Shown here: positions 7,542-17,008 of the stretch, in pieces
How the letters are laid out: each line of letters begins with the position of its first letter
How positions within the stretch are numbered: position 1 is the first letter of the stretch
DNA from: an uncultured Marinococcus sp.
GTDB taxonomy: Bacteria > Bacillota > Bacilli > Bacillales > Marinococcaceae
Length of the DNA stretch: 64,000 bases
Assembly: GCF_947493875.1 (NCBI RefSeq)
Contig: NZ_CANLSU010000003.1
Coordinates: 310,001-374,000 of the forward strand
Direction of reading: 5' to 3'
Made by a program: the position numbers and the translations under genes
Notes under the pieces: model-generated
Seen by the model: the letters and a program-made list of their open reading frames with translations, nothing else
Databases searched by the model: none
What the model was told of the DNA's origin: nothing

Positions 7542-8747
7542 ATGGCCAAGCGATTATTAAACTTCAAAGAAAAGTATTTAGCCTACACCAAACGCCAGCG
7601 AAGAAAGGCCGGCAAGCATGCCGTGCTCGGGGTCATTATCTGCCTCGTGGCAATGACTCTGATTCGGGTGGTGGAGCCTTCTGCTGCTGAAAGTGAGTAT
7701 GAACAGGAGCAGGACACTATCTTCACTTCTGCCATGGTCGGTGACATGATGACCGGGCGTCACGTAGAAGAAATTGCTGAACAGGAAGGGTATGACTCTC
7801 TTTTTCAATATGCAAAACCAACGCTCCAGGCAGCTGATTATACGACCGGAAATTTTGAAAATCCAATTGTAGATAACCCAGATCAAACCGAACCAGCAGA
7901 TAAAATTATTAATCTGTCTTCTAAATCTGATGCTATTAACGGACTTGAAGACGCAGGCTTTGATTCTGTCAATCTGGCAAACAACCATATGATGGACTAT
8001 CAATATGCCGGTTTGAACGAAACTCTTCAGGCATTTCAAAATTCAAGTATTAATGTGGTAGGAGCCGGTGCTAATGAGGCCGAAGCTCATGACTACCTAT
8101 TGAACACCTATAATGGCATGGATGTGGCTACACTTGGCGTTAACGATATTACGTACGCGAATATGGAACAGGCCGGTCCAAACTCTCCTGGTATTTTAAC
8201 GAGCCAGGATCCGAGTGCTTATATTGACGCCGTTCAGCGCGCAGACGCGAATGCGGATCTGGTTATCGTAAACGTCCACTTCGGCCAGGAATACGACAGC
8301 ACGCCTACTACACGCCAGCGTCAGATGACAGAAGCGATCGCGGATGCTGGTGCTGATGTGATTGTCGGTACTCACCCGCACGTGCTGCAATCGGTGGAAG
8401 TATACAATGACACATTTATCATGCACTCTATTGGTAACTTCGTGTTTGATCAGGGCTGGACTAGAACGAGAGACAGCGTCATAGCAAATTATTCTCTTGG
8501 CGAAGATGGCACTGCCCATCTGGAAATGCAGCCTTTCCGGGTATTTGAAGCTACGCCCCGCCCGGTCGAAAGTGCGTTTCACCGTGAGCGGATCTTCCGT
8601 CAGCTCACAAAGGATACACAAAATAAGGATGCTATTGTAGAGAATGGCGAACATCTTGTTTTTGAGGCAGATCACTCGAGTGTCCTTCAAAGCATGGAGC
8701 AAAATAGCAATCAAAACAGCAACCAGAACAGCACTCAAAACCAATAA
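7542..8747 (+). CDS. pgsA: Poly-gamma-glutamate export/synthesis protein PgsA/CapA
   Basis: A membrane-anchored protein of the PGA_cap family (calcineurin-like metallophosphatase fold), needed for polymer elongation and export. It has a basic N-terminus, a single transmembrane helix at about residues 27-42, then an extracytoplasmic domain. Visible family motifs are AMVGDMMTGR, NLANNHMMDY, VNVHFGQEY, GTHPHVLQSVE and HSIGNFVFDQ. The 401-aa length is typical. The extreme C-terminus is an unusual Asn/Gln/Ser repeat (NSNQNSNQNSTQNQ). The domain is acidic, as expected for a salt-exposed protein. It is the last gene of the operon and is followed by a terminator at 8762. Confidence 0.95.
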   Translation: MAKRLLNFKEKYLAYTKRQRRKAGKHAVLGVIICLVAMTLIRVVEPSAAESEYEQEQDTIFTSAMVGDMMTGRHVEEIAEQEGYDSLFQYAKPTLQAADYTTGNFENPIVDNPDQTEPADKIINLSSKSDAINGLEDAGFDSVNLANNHMMDYQYAGLNETLQAFQNSSINVVGAGANEAEAHDYLLNTYNGMDVATLGVNDITYANMEQAGPNSPGILTSQDPSAYIDAVQRADANADLVIVNVHFGQEYDSTPTTRQRQMTEAIADAGADVIVGTHPHVLQSVEVYNDTFIMHSIGNFVFDQGWTRTRDSVIANYSLGEDGTAHLEMQPFRVFEATPRPVESAFHRERIFRQLTKDTQNKDAIVENGEHLVFEADHSSVLQSMEQNSNQNSNQNSTQNQ

Positions 8748-8761
8748 AAATATCACTTATG

Positions 8762-8797
8762 CACCTGCCGGTTTTAACCGGTGGGTGTTTTTTATTT
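8762..8797 (+). terminator. Intrinsic terminator of the pgs operon
   Basis: A CACCTGCCGGTT/AACCGGTGGGTG stem (12 pairs with two G-T wobbles), a TT loop and a downstream TTTTTTATTTT, 15 bp after the pgsA stop. Confidence 0.9.
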
Positions 8798-8844
8798 TAG
8801 GTATTGTAACTAATGGTAGGGTCTGAAGTTTAAAATATTTTTAT

Positions 8845-8860
8845 TACAGTAAATGAAATT
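8845..8860. repeat. Copy 1 of the TACAGTA-N2-TGAAATT motif
   Basis: TACAGTAAATGAAATT lies between the converging pgsA and sbcC terminators. The same motif with different N2 occurs at 20562-20577 and 43725-43740. No good -10 hexamer sits at the matching distance here, so this copy may be non-promoter or decayed. Confidence 0.6.
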
Positions 8861-8877
8861 TTTATTTTTCCTAAAAA

Positions 8878-8901
8878 TAGCCCCTGATTTTTCAGGGGCT
8901 A
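8878..8901 (-). terminator. Intrinsic terminator of the addBA-sbcDC operon
   Basis: A perfect 10-bp stem (TAGCCCCTGA and its complement) with a 4-nt loop, followed on the minus strand by ATTTTTAGG. The stem includes the sbcC stop codon. Confidence 0.9.
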
Positions 8902-11900
8902 CATCGTTTCCATCATTATAGTCGATCCATTCCCTCCAGGAGTTGCCGGAGTCACCATCAGCCGTTTTGGCACCCGCTGCTGCATATCCGGTACATGGCT
9001 GATAACACCTACCGATAAGTATTCCCCGTGAAGGTTTTCCAGAGCATCCATCACTGTATCGAGCAGATCCTGATCCAACGTCCCAAACCCTTCATCCAAA
9101 AAGAAGAATTCCAGCGGATATTGCCCTTTCAGCTGAATGGACGTTGAAAGCGACAGCGCAAGAGCAAGAGACGTTAAAAATGTCTCTCCTCCGGACAGCG
9201 TAGAAACCGGACGGTACACTCCCCCATTGGCATCATCACGAATAACGAAAGCATTCTGCTCATTTACTTCAATGGCATAGCGTCCTCTCGTTAAGGCATG
9301 CAGACGCTGGGAAGCTTCTCTTGTTACCTGCACCAGCTGTTCTTCGGCAAGAAATTCGACAAATTTTCTTCCCTTCATAATTTGATCGAGATCTTCCAGC
9401 CGCTCTTTTTCTGCCTGCCTCTCGAGCCGGTTTTTTTCCAGCTCCTGATAACGTTCTACCTTCCGTTCGATATCTTCAAGCTTTTCTTTGATGCCGCCGA
9501 GCGTTTCTTTGTACCTGTCCCACTCGTTAGAAGCTTCGTAGTACTGCTCCTCTATTTTGTTAAAGGCCTCTTTGGTCACCCGTTCGTTTTCAAGCTTTGT
9601 CTGCAGCCGCTGCTGTTCATACTGCAGTTCTTTTTGTTTTGTATCAAACTCTTCTACTTCTCGCTGCAGCTCTGTTTTTTGTTCCTCCGATAACGAATAG
9701 GCAAGCACCTCCTCTGAGGAAACAGTGGAACCTTTCTGCTGCTTTTGACGGAGCCATTCGGCTTCAGCCGCTTTTCGTTTGTTTTCAGATTTTTGCAGTG
9801 ATTCCGAGCTTTCCCTGCTTGAGGCTTTAGTACGCTCATATTCCCTCTCTGCTTCTCTCTGCCTTTCCTGCAGTTCTTCTTTTTCCGCTTTAAGCGCATC
9901 CGCCCGCTTGTCGACTGCGCTCTTCCATTCCTGTTTGGTTCTTCCTTCAAGCTGCTCATTGAGCTTCTGTTCCGCTGCCTGCCTGGCCTCTGCGGTCTGC
10001 TTCCATTCTGAAACCGCTACAGCCTCCCGGCTTTTTATCTCGTAGAAATGGCGCTCCCGGGAAGCACGTTCCTCCCGTTTTTCCTCAAGATACTTCTGGC
10101 CGTTATCAATACGCTGCTGGATACCTTTAATTGCTTTTTTGCGCTCCTTCGCCCGTTCGTATTCCGAATCAAATTGATCCAGGCGAAGAGGCCTAAATGT
10201 CTGTTCCCACTGGTCTTTTTGCTCCTGCCACTGCTTTTGAAGCTGTTTAAGTTTATGTTCCTGCTCTTTGGCTTCCGTTTCCTGTTGGGCTGCTTTCACG
10301 GAAATACGGTCTTTTCGCCGGTTCCACTCCTCCCAGGAACGATTCAATGCCTGGGTCTGCTCCTTTAGCCGGTCTATCGTCTCCATCTCTGCTTCCCAGC
10401 GGGTAACCACGATGCCTTCCTCTGTTTCCTCCGGATAACCTTCTTCTTTCTGCTCTTCTCCGGAAGGCAGCGTAGAAACCAGATGCTGCAGACCGATCTT
10501 CGTATGCTCCCAGGCGGTTTTCCACTGGCGCAGCACTTCAATTTCTTCCGTTATGTTCCCTTGTGCTTCTTCTTCCGGCCTGGGAGCCGGTGACGGGTGC
10601 TCCACCGCTCCGCATACCGGGCAGGGGTCTCCGTGTTTCAGTTCTTCTGCGAGCATATGCAGTTGCCGTTTCTGCTGGGCCTGCTGTTTTTTTTCAAAAC
10701 GCCTTAATTCCTGCTCGATAAGCCGGATATGCGCCGCTGCCCGGCTATACCAGTAATAGATATTCTGCGTCGTCTCCTCCGTACGTTTCTGAAGTGTCTG
10801 TTGTTCCTTTTCTGCCTCTTTGGCTTCTCCAGCTGTTTCCTCCAATTTTTCTTTAGACGCAGCTTCCCTGGCCTGCTGGTCATTCAGCTGCTGATGGAGG
10901 GCGTCGAGCCATTGCTTTTTCGATAAAGCCTCCCCCATATCCGGCAGATGCTCTTCCTTCTGCTCGGCATCGGCATAGTCCTGCTTGAGCTTTTCGAGCA
11001 GCCTCCGTGCTTCCTGCTCCTTATTCTGTAAGTCGGTCACCTGATCGGAAGCTTCCTGATATAACTTACGCTGTTTTTCCACCTCTTCAAGCTTTTGTTT
11101 CTCCAGCTCATGATGCTGCTGATATTCAGCTTCAATGGTTTCGATCTGCTCGAACCGGCGATACCAGTGCTGAAGCAGCCGTTCTTCCTCTTCCCAACGT
11201 TTTTCATTCTGCTCTGCTTTTATTCCCGCCTCCTGTTTTTTGCGTTTTGCCTCTTCGTGCACCTTTTGTTTTTCTTTTAGGTCGTGCTCCTGCTCGCTGT
11301 ACTCCTGCCTTGCTTTTTGAAAGCTGTCCGCATACGGATACAGCGCTTCATACATTTCATTTTCCTTTAACGTACGGCGCTTGTGTTCAATTGCAGGGCT
11401 CGTTTTTTCCCATTCCTGCATGGAGGCTTCCAGAAGCTTAAGCTCTTCAGTCCAGTGAAATTTTTGTTTCACTTCTTCGTACTGTTTTCTTCGCTCTTCT
11501 ACATGCTTCTGCTGCCTTTGAACAAGCTGAACCCAGCGGGCGTGCTCTTCTTCGGCTTTTTTTAGATCCTCTCCGGAAGCCGGTCCGAGTCCCTGCTGTT
11601 CCGCTTCGATGTTATGTACGTCCTGCTCGGCCGATGCTTTCCGGGATTTGACGGAGGCAATCAGCTGGTTGCCGTACCGTTCAAGATGAAACAGCCGCTC
11701 GAGCATTTTGCTTCGGTCACTGCCTCCGAGATGCAGAAATTCCGCAAATTTCCCCTGCGGAAGCACGACCGCACGGGTGAAATCATCGAGGGTAAGACCG
11801 AGAAGCTCTTCGATTTTCTGATTGACCGCTTTTGTTTTTTCTGCAAGCACTACCGGCTCTCCCGTCAGATCAGTCAACCGGCACAGCTTTCCTGCCATGG

Positions 11901-12195
11901 TTGCTTCCCCTGTGCGTTTATAGTGGCGTTCGATATGATACACCGATGGTCCGAGCGAAAACGTAAAGGACACACGCAGCTCGTTTTCTGACTGGTTCAT
12001 GATCCCCTCGGTTTTAGAAGCCCGTTCCACATTTCCATATAAGGCTAACGTCATGGCATCGAGCAGCGAAGATTTTCCGCTGCCGGTTGGTCCGAAAATA
12101 CCGAAGACCCCGTTTTCACAAAGCGTTTTAAAATCCACCGTCTGTTTCTGGCGGAAGCTGTGCAGTCCCTGTATCTGCAGTTGTAATGGTTTCAT
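8899..12195 (-). CDS. sbcC: SbcC exonuclease ATPase subunit
   Basis: SbcC is the SMC/Rad50-like ATPase partner of SbcD. The complex cleaves DNA hairpins and processes double-strand ends in the cytoplasm. The 1098-aa protein has Walker A GPTGSGKSS at 35-43 and two very long Glu/Lys/Gln-rich coiled-coil arms (about 170-500 and 560-980). Between them is the zinc-hook CPVCG at 525-529. The C-terminus carries the ABC signature LSGGETFLTS and Walker B FFFLDEGFGTLD. It starts one base after the sbcD stop, so the two are coupled. It is the last gene of addB-addA-sbcD-sbcC, the same order as in B. subtilis. Confidence 0.97.
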   Translation of the reverse strand: MKPLQLQIQGLHSFRQKQTVDFKTLCENGVFGIFGPTGSGKSSLLDAMTLALYGNVERASKTEGIMNQSENELRVSFTFSLGPSVYHIERHYKRTGEATMAGKLCRLTDLTGEPVVLAEKTKAVNQKIEELLGLTLDDFTRAVVLPQGKFAEFLHLGGSDRSKMLERLFHLERYGNQLIASVKSRKASAEQDVHNIEAEQQGLGPASGEDLKKAEEEHARWVQLVQRQQKHVEERRKQYEEVKQKFHWTEELKLLEASMQEWEKTSPAIEHKRRTLKENEMYEALYPYADSFQKARQEYSEQEHDLKEKQKVHEEAKRKKQEAGIKAEQNEKRWEEEERLLQHWYRRFEQIETIEAEYQQHHELEKQKLEEVEKQRKLYQEASDQVTDLQNKEQEARRLLEKLKQDYADAEQKEEHLPDMGEALSKKQWLDALHQQLNDQQAREAASKEKLEETAGEAKEAEKEQQTLQKRTEETTQNIYYWYSRAAAHIRLIEQELRRFEKKQQAQQKRQLHMLAEELKHGDPCPVCGAVEHPSPAPRPEEEAQGNITEEIEVLRQWKTAWEHTKIGLQHLVSTLPSGEEQKEEGYPEETEEGIVVTRWEAEMETIDRLKEQTQALNRSWEEWNRRKDRISVKAAQQETEAKEQEHKLKQLQKQWQEQKDQWEQTFRPLRLDQFDSEYERAKERKKAIKGIQQRIDNGQKYLEEKREERASRERHFYEIKSREAVAVSEWKQTAEARQAAEQKLNEQLEGRTKQEWKSAVDKRADALKAEKEELQERQREAEREYERTKASSRESSESLQKSENKRKAAEAEWLRQKQQKGSTVSSEEVLAYSLSEEQKTELQREVEEFDTKQKELQYEQQRLQTKLENERVTKEAFNKIEEQYYEASNEWDRYKETLGGIKEKLEDIERKVERYQELEKNRLERQAEKERLEDLDQIMKGRKFVEFLAEEQLVQVTREASQRLHALTRGRYAIEVNEQNAFVIRDDANGGVYRPVSTLSGGETFLTSLALALSLSTSIQLKGQYPLEFFFLDEGFGTLDQDLLDTVMDALENLHGEYLSVGVISHVPDMQQRVPKRLMVTPATPGGNGSTIMMETM

Positions 12196-12196
12196 T

Positions 12197-13354
12197 TTAT
12201 CCGTCCTCTTGCTGAATAAGTTCTAAAAAGAGATTGGTCACCGACGGGTCAGGTACAGCTCCGCCGGACTGCTTTTCATAAAAGCGTTCAAACAGCTGAT
12301 CGATGGGAATATGTTTTTTGCTTTCCACGGGTTCAAGCTCCTGCCGGGAATAGACCGGACGTATCGTCAGCAGGCCGGTATGCTTTGTCCGCAGGGCATG
12401 AATGTCTTCAATGGACAGCTGGTTTTCCACATACACATCCACCTCTACCCAGGCATTCCAGTCCCGCTGCTCCTCCACCCACTGCTGCAGCTCCGCGAGC
12501 CCGTTTCTTGCTTTCCATATGCTGAGCGGCTTCCCAGCCGTTAAAGGAATCGTAGAAATATGAACTTCTTTTTGGCTGTCATTTGTGTCAATAATCGTCA
12601 CCGACTTCTGCTGCCCTGCTTCAGAAAAGCTGTAGGCAAGCGGAGACCCGGAGTACCTCGCCGGGCCGCCTGCTCCTCGTACATCCTGAGGCCGGTGCAT
12701 GTGGCCCAGTGCCGTATAAACAGCGTGCTCCGGCAGGCTGTCGGCGGTGACAGTATAAGCTCCGCCTACTTCAATCGGGCGTTCGGAATCACTGGCGTCG
12801 CTGCCGGCAATAAACAGGTGGCTCATACCGACAAGCGTGTCTTCTGGCCGCCGGGAGGCTGCAAGCCGCTGAAAAATCTCCTGAACTTTTTGATTGTAGG
12901 CATCACGGAGATCTATTTCCGTTGCCTCCTGCATAAATGCCTGCTTCAGCCTTGATTCCGAAGGATACGGAAGCGTCTGCACATACAGCCGCTCTTCTGA
13001 AACCGGCACAATCACCGGGTCGATGCCCGGATACCCACGCAAATGGATACCGTGCTTTTGCAGCAGTGTCCGCGAGGCCGCCAGCCGTTCCGGATGATCA
13101 TGATTGCCGGCAATAACGATGACCGGCACCCGTCCGTTATTGCTCATCCGGGCCATGGCTTCATAAAACATCTCCTCAGCGGCGGCAGGCGGATTGACAG
13201 AATCAAACACATCTCCTGCCATCAGTACCGCATCAATATTTTCTTCTTCGATCATCTGGATGATTTCATCCAGGATGGCCTGCTGTTCTTCGAGACGCGA
13301 ACGCCCTTCAAGCGTCCGCCCCAAGTGCCAGTCAGCGGTGTGCAATAAGCGCAT
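12197..13354 (-). CDS. sbcD: SbcD exonuclease subunit
   Basis: The Mre11-type metallophosphoesterase nuclease of the SbcCD complex. Metal-binding motifs are HTADWHLGR (D8, H10), MAGDVFDS (D48) and IAGNHDHPE (83-86), with later GHMHRPQ. The 385-aa length is normal. The ATG at 13352-13354 is preceded by AAAAGGAGG. The gene starts 24 bp after addA and ends one base before sbcC, so it is part of the same operon and stoichiometrically linked to sbcC. Its C-terminal region should dock on the SbcC coiled-coil base. Confidence 0.97.
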   Translation of the reverse strand: MRLLHTADWHLGRTLEGRSRLEEQQAILDEIIQMIEEENIDAVLMAGDVFDSVNPPAAAEEMFYEAMARMSNNGRVPVIVIAGNHDHPERLAASRTLLQKHGIHLRGYPGIDPVIVPVSEERLYVQTLPYPSESRLKQAFMQEATEIDLRDAYNQKVQEIFQRLAASRRPEDTLVGMSHLFIAGSDASDSERPIEVGGAYTVTADSLPEHAVYTALGHMHRPQDVRGAGGPARYSGSPLAYSFSEAGQQKSVTIIDTNDSQKEVHISTIPLTAGKPLSIWKARNGLAELQQWVEEQRDWNAWVEVDVYVENQLSIEDIHALRTKHTGLLTIRPVYSRQELEPVESKKHIPIDQLFERFYEKQSGGAVPDPSVTNLFLELIQQEDG

Positions 13355-13378
13355 AAACTATTGCCTCCTTTTCTTTTC

Positions 13379-16300
13379 TTATCGGCCGTTCATTGGAATA
13401 GTCTGCATGCCGTCGAAGGCAAAAATGTAAGCTTCCGGTATAGCCGTGCCCCATATGCTCTCCAGGGACGCGCGGTATAAGTCCAGCTGGGTCTGGTAGC
13501 TTTCCCGCAAGAATTCCTGCTGCTGCTTTGGATTTCCTGGAAACCGGGACTGCACCCGGTCCGTTTTGTAATCAATCAGCACCCAGCGGCCATCCGCTTC
13601 CTGTATTACGAGGTCTGCAATTCCCTGAAGGAGCTGCCGGTTTTCAAGGCCGTCCCCGGTCACTCCTGCCGTAATAGGAACTTCCTTCTGAACTGTTTTG
13701 GCTGCCAGCACGCGCCGGCCCAGTTCAGTTTCGAAAAAGGCAGTGACTGCAGCAGTATCAACGCTTGCCGCCTGGGCGCCGGTAATGTATTCATCGTCTG
13801 TCAGCCTGCGCAGCAGCCGCTCCACCCGCTCTTCATCCGGGATACCGGTAAAGGACAGCTGCTCCATGACAATATGAAGAACGGTTCCTTTTTCTGCCGG
13901 ACTTACGGCTTCTTCCATCATAAATGACGGTCTACGTGCATAGGAGGAAGTAAAAGTAGCAGCATGCCGCTGTTCAGCCTGTGGATCTTCCGAGCGCCGT
14001 TTCCATTCACTTACCGAAATTTTGGCCGCATGACGGGTGTCTTCCTTATAGGGATAACGCCAGTACATACGGCGCCTGACTTCTTCGTCCCATTCCTCTC
14101 CCGCCGGCACCTCTTCTTTATCCTTTACCGCCTGCAGCCAATCCTGCGCTGCCGCCTCCTCCTGTCCTGATCCAATCTGCAGGGTCGAGGCCGGCACAAT
14201 ATGAACCCTCCAGGAGGAGTGATCCGCCACATTCTTTGAGGTCTGCTGCTCTAACGGGTCCACTTCAGCATGCTGCAGCAGGACGGGCATCAGCCAGTCA
14301 AATGCGTGCTGGGCTTCTAAGCGGTCGTGCAGTTCAAGCGTGCTTCCGGCCTGGGCACTTTTCTGCTCCCATTCTTCAAATTTCTTTTCTACCTTCTGCA
14401 TCGAGCTTACGAGGATCAGCTGTTCTTCTGCTCTTGTAAACGCTACGTACAGCACACGCAGTTCTTCAGCAAGAGCTTCCGTCTTCATCCGGTTTTTGAT
14501 GGCTGCGTGCGGCAGTGTCGGCCAGCTGACGCGCTGCGTGGGATCGACATATTTCATGCCGATCCCAAGCTCTTTATGAAAAAGAAGAGGCTGCCGCTGA
14601 TCCTGCACGTTAAAGCCCTTCTGCAGTCCGGCAGCATAAACGATCGGAAATTCCAGTCCCTTGCTTTTATGGATGCTCATAAACCGGACGACGTCTTCCT
14701 GTTCCCCAAGCGCCCGGGCGGTCCCCAGGTCTTCTTTTCGGTTTTTCATGCCTTCAATAAAGCGAAGGAAGCGGAACACGCCGCGAAACGACGTCGATTC
14801 ATACACACGGGCACGATCGTACAGGGCAAGAAGGTTCGCCCGCCGCTGTTTACCTCCGTGCAGCCCGGAGCAGAAATCCAGATAGCCCGTCTCTTCGAGC
14901 AGCGCCCATATAAATTCTGACAACGGCTCGTATTTGGACCGGCTGCGCCAGCCTTCAAGCTGTTCCAGAAACGCCTGGGCCTGTGGATGCATACTCGAGG
15001 AGCCAGCGGCGGCCAACTCTACACACTGATAAAAAGAAGCATCTTTGTCTTCCAGCCGCACTGCTGCGAGCATCTCTTCATCCCAGCCGATAATCGGCGA
15101 GCGGAGCACAGAGGCGAGCGGAATGTCCTGCAGCGGATTATCAATAATCTGCAGCAGGGAAATCATGATTTGAATTTCAACTGCCTGAAAATACCCCCCG
15201 GACACTTCTGCGTAGACAGGGATACCGTACGCCTGCATTTCCTCCATCATTTCATTCACCCACGGCATCGAACGCATTAAAATCACGTGATCCCGGTAGA
15301 CCGGCCGACGCTTTTCGCCTGTCTCCTGATCGGTCACCCAGCCGTTCTGCATCGAATCGCTGACCGCCTGCGCGATCCACCGGGCCTCTGCCCGGGCGTT
15401 GGTCAGCTCCGCTGCCTGCGGATCATTCTCTGCAACATCCTCCTGATCAATTACGGCCACTTCGGTTACCATGTCCCCGAGGTCCGGGTACTGATCGTTG
15501 CCCCATTTCAGCTCTGCCTCGCTGTCATAGGCAATGCCGCCCAGGTCGTTATCCATCAGCTGGCGGAATAAGTAGTTGACGGCATCTAACACCTGCCTGC
15601 GGCTGCGGAAGTTTTTATCGAGCATAATCCGTTCGCCGTCATCGCTTTTTCCGTAACGCTGGAATTTTTCTAAAAACAGATCCGGCTCCGCCAGACGAAA
15701 ACGGTAAATGCTCTGTTTGACATCTCCAACCATAAACAGATTATTACCGGAGGAGAGCTGCGTGACGATTTTTTCCTGCACAAAGTTAGTGTCCTGGTAC
15801 TCGTCTACGAGCACCTCCTGGAAAAATCCGCGGTAATGATCGGAAGCTTCTTCAAAAGCCAGAATCTGCAGGCATGTATGCTCCAGGTCGGAAAAATCCA
15901 TCATTGCCCGCTTTTGCTTCACCTCGTAGTACCGCTCGCTGAATGCCTGCACCAGCCGGCACAGCTCCCGGACCGATGGATAGAGAGCCGCAATATCGCT
16001 CAGCGCATCCTCCTGATTTTCCGCCACCATTTCCTCCTGAAGCTTCTGAATGACCTTTTTGGCTCCGTCCCGGTTATTTCTTATCTGTTCCCGCCGCTCC
16101 GGTGCTGCGTCCGCCTCCTTTTTGCTGGCCAGCTTTTTAAAGGTGAACCCGGCAAGCGTCTGCTGCATGTCTTTCCATGTCTTGGCTTCCAGAGCCCTCC
16201 GGCACGTATCAAGCTCCTCCTGCAGAAGCTCTAGGTTTGCCTTTGGTCCGTCCGGCTGACCGGCAGCGGCAATCGCATTTTCATACTTGAGGACAGCGCC

Positions 16301-17008
16301 GGCAAGAGAAGTCTCTGCCTGCTGCATCATTTCACGCCCCCACGGAAGCTCTTCGATCGACCTGCTTCCGTCTGTATGGTACTGGTCAGCCACCTCCTGC
16401 AGCCACTCTGCCGGATCCGCGTGCGCCCGGGAATACTTAAACAGGCGCAGTACTGCTTCACGCAGCGAGTCGTCGCTCCGGTCCTTATTCAGCCGGTCGG
16501 CAAGCAGAACAAAATCATCGTTGTTTTCTGCGGCGTAGTTTTCCTCGAGCAGCTCCTCAAGCAGCTCCTCCTGGATCATGGCTCCTTCATTCTGATCCAT
16601 AATGCGAAACTGGGGGTCCACATCCACGAGGTAATAATACGTACGGATGACATTCATACAGAATGAGTGAAGCGTGGAGATGGAGGCCCGGTTTAACAGC
16701 GCCAGCTGCCTGCGGATATGCAGGTTGGAAGGGTCTGCCTTTAATTTTTCCTCGAGCGCTTTTCCTACCCTTGTTTTCATTTCTGCTGCGGCTGCGTTGG
16801 TAAACGTGACGATCAAAAGCCGGTCTACGTCCACAGGCTCTTCAGCCTGCGTAATTTTCCGGATGACCCGCTCCACGAGCACAGCGGTTTTTCCGCTTCC
16901 TGCGGCGGCAGAAACTAAAATATTTGAGCCTTCTGCCTGTATTGCCTCCCACTGGCTGTCCGTCCAGCGGGCGTCTGTCGGTTTTTCAGGAATGGTCCTC
17001 AGACTCAT
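13379..17008 (-). CDS. addA: AddA helicase-nuclease subunit A
   Basis: AddA is the UvrD-type 3'-5' helicase with a C-terminal RecB-family nuclease. With AddB it resects double-strand breaks up to Chi and loads RecA. The 1209-aa protein has Walker A AAAGSGKT at 34-41, helicase motif II VDEYQDTN, FRSR, MSIHKSKGLEFP and the TRAEEQ motif VAFTRAEEQL. The nuclease motif is GIADLVIQEADGRWVLIDYK. The start ATG and its GGAGGAGG lie inside the 3' end of addB (23-bp overlap), indicating translational coupling. Family length in B. subtilis is about 1230 aa. Confidence 0.97.
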   Translation of the reverse strand: MSLRTIPEKPTDARWTDSQWEAIQAEGSNILVSAAAGSGKTAVLVERVIRKITQAEEPVDVDRLLIVTFTNAAAAEMKTRVGKALEEKLKADPSNLHIRRQLALLNRASISTLHSFCMNVIRTYYYLVDVDPQFRIMDQNEGAMIQEELLEELLEENYAAENNDDFVLLADRLNKDRSDDSLREAVLRLFKYSRAHADPAEWLQEVADQYHTDGSRSIEELPWGREMMQQAETSLAGAVLKYENAIAAAGQPDGPKANLELLQEELDTCRRALEAKTWKDMQQTLAGFTFKKLASKKEADAAPERREQIRNNRDGAKKVIQKLQEEMVAENQEDALSDIAALYPSVRELCRLVQAFSERYYEVKQKRAMMDFSDLEHTCLQILAFEEASDHYRGFFQEVLVDEYQDTNFVQEKIVTQLSSGNNLFMVGDVKQSIYRFRLAEPDLFLEKFQRYGKSDDGERIMLDKNFRSRRQVLDAVNYLFRQLMDNDLGGIAYDSEAELKWGNDQYPDLGDMVTEVAVIDQEDVAENDPQAAELTNARAEARWIAQAVSDSMQNGWVTDQETGEKRRPVYRDHVILMRSMPWVNEMMEEMQAYGIPVYAEVSGGYFQAVEIQIMISLLQIIDNPLQDIPLASVLRSPIIGWDEEMLAAVRLEDKDASFYQCVELAAAGSSSMHPQAQAFLEQLEGWRSRSKYEPLSEFIWALLEETGYLDFCSGLHGGKQRRANLLALYDRARVYESTSFRGVFRFLRFIEGMKNRKEDLGTARALGEQEDVVRFMSIHKSKGLEFPIVYAAGLQKGFNVQDQRQPLLFHKELGIGMKYVDPTQRVSWPTLPHAAIKNRMKTEALAEELRVLYVAFTRAEEQLILVSSMQKVEKKFEEWEQKSAQAGSTLELHDRLEAQHAFDWLMPVLLQHAEVDPLEQQTSKNVADHSSWRVHIVPASTLQIGSGQEEAAAQDWLQAVKDKEEVPAGEEWDEEVRRRMYWRYPYKEDTRHAAKISVSEWKRRSEDPQAEQRHAATFTSSYARRPSFMMEEAVSPAEKGTVLHIVMEQLSFTGIPDEERVERLLRRLTDDEYITGAQAASVDTAAVTAFFETELGRRVLAAKTVQKEVPITAGVTGDGLENRQLLQGIADLVIQEADGRWVLIDYKTDRVQSRFPGNPKQQQEFLRESYQTQLDLYRASLESIWGTAIPEAYIFAFDGMQTIPMNGR

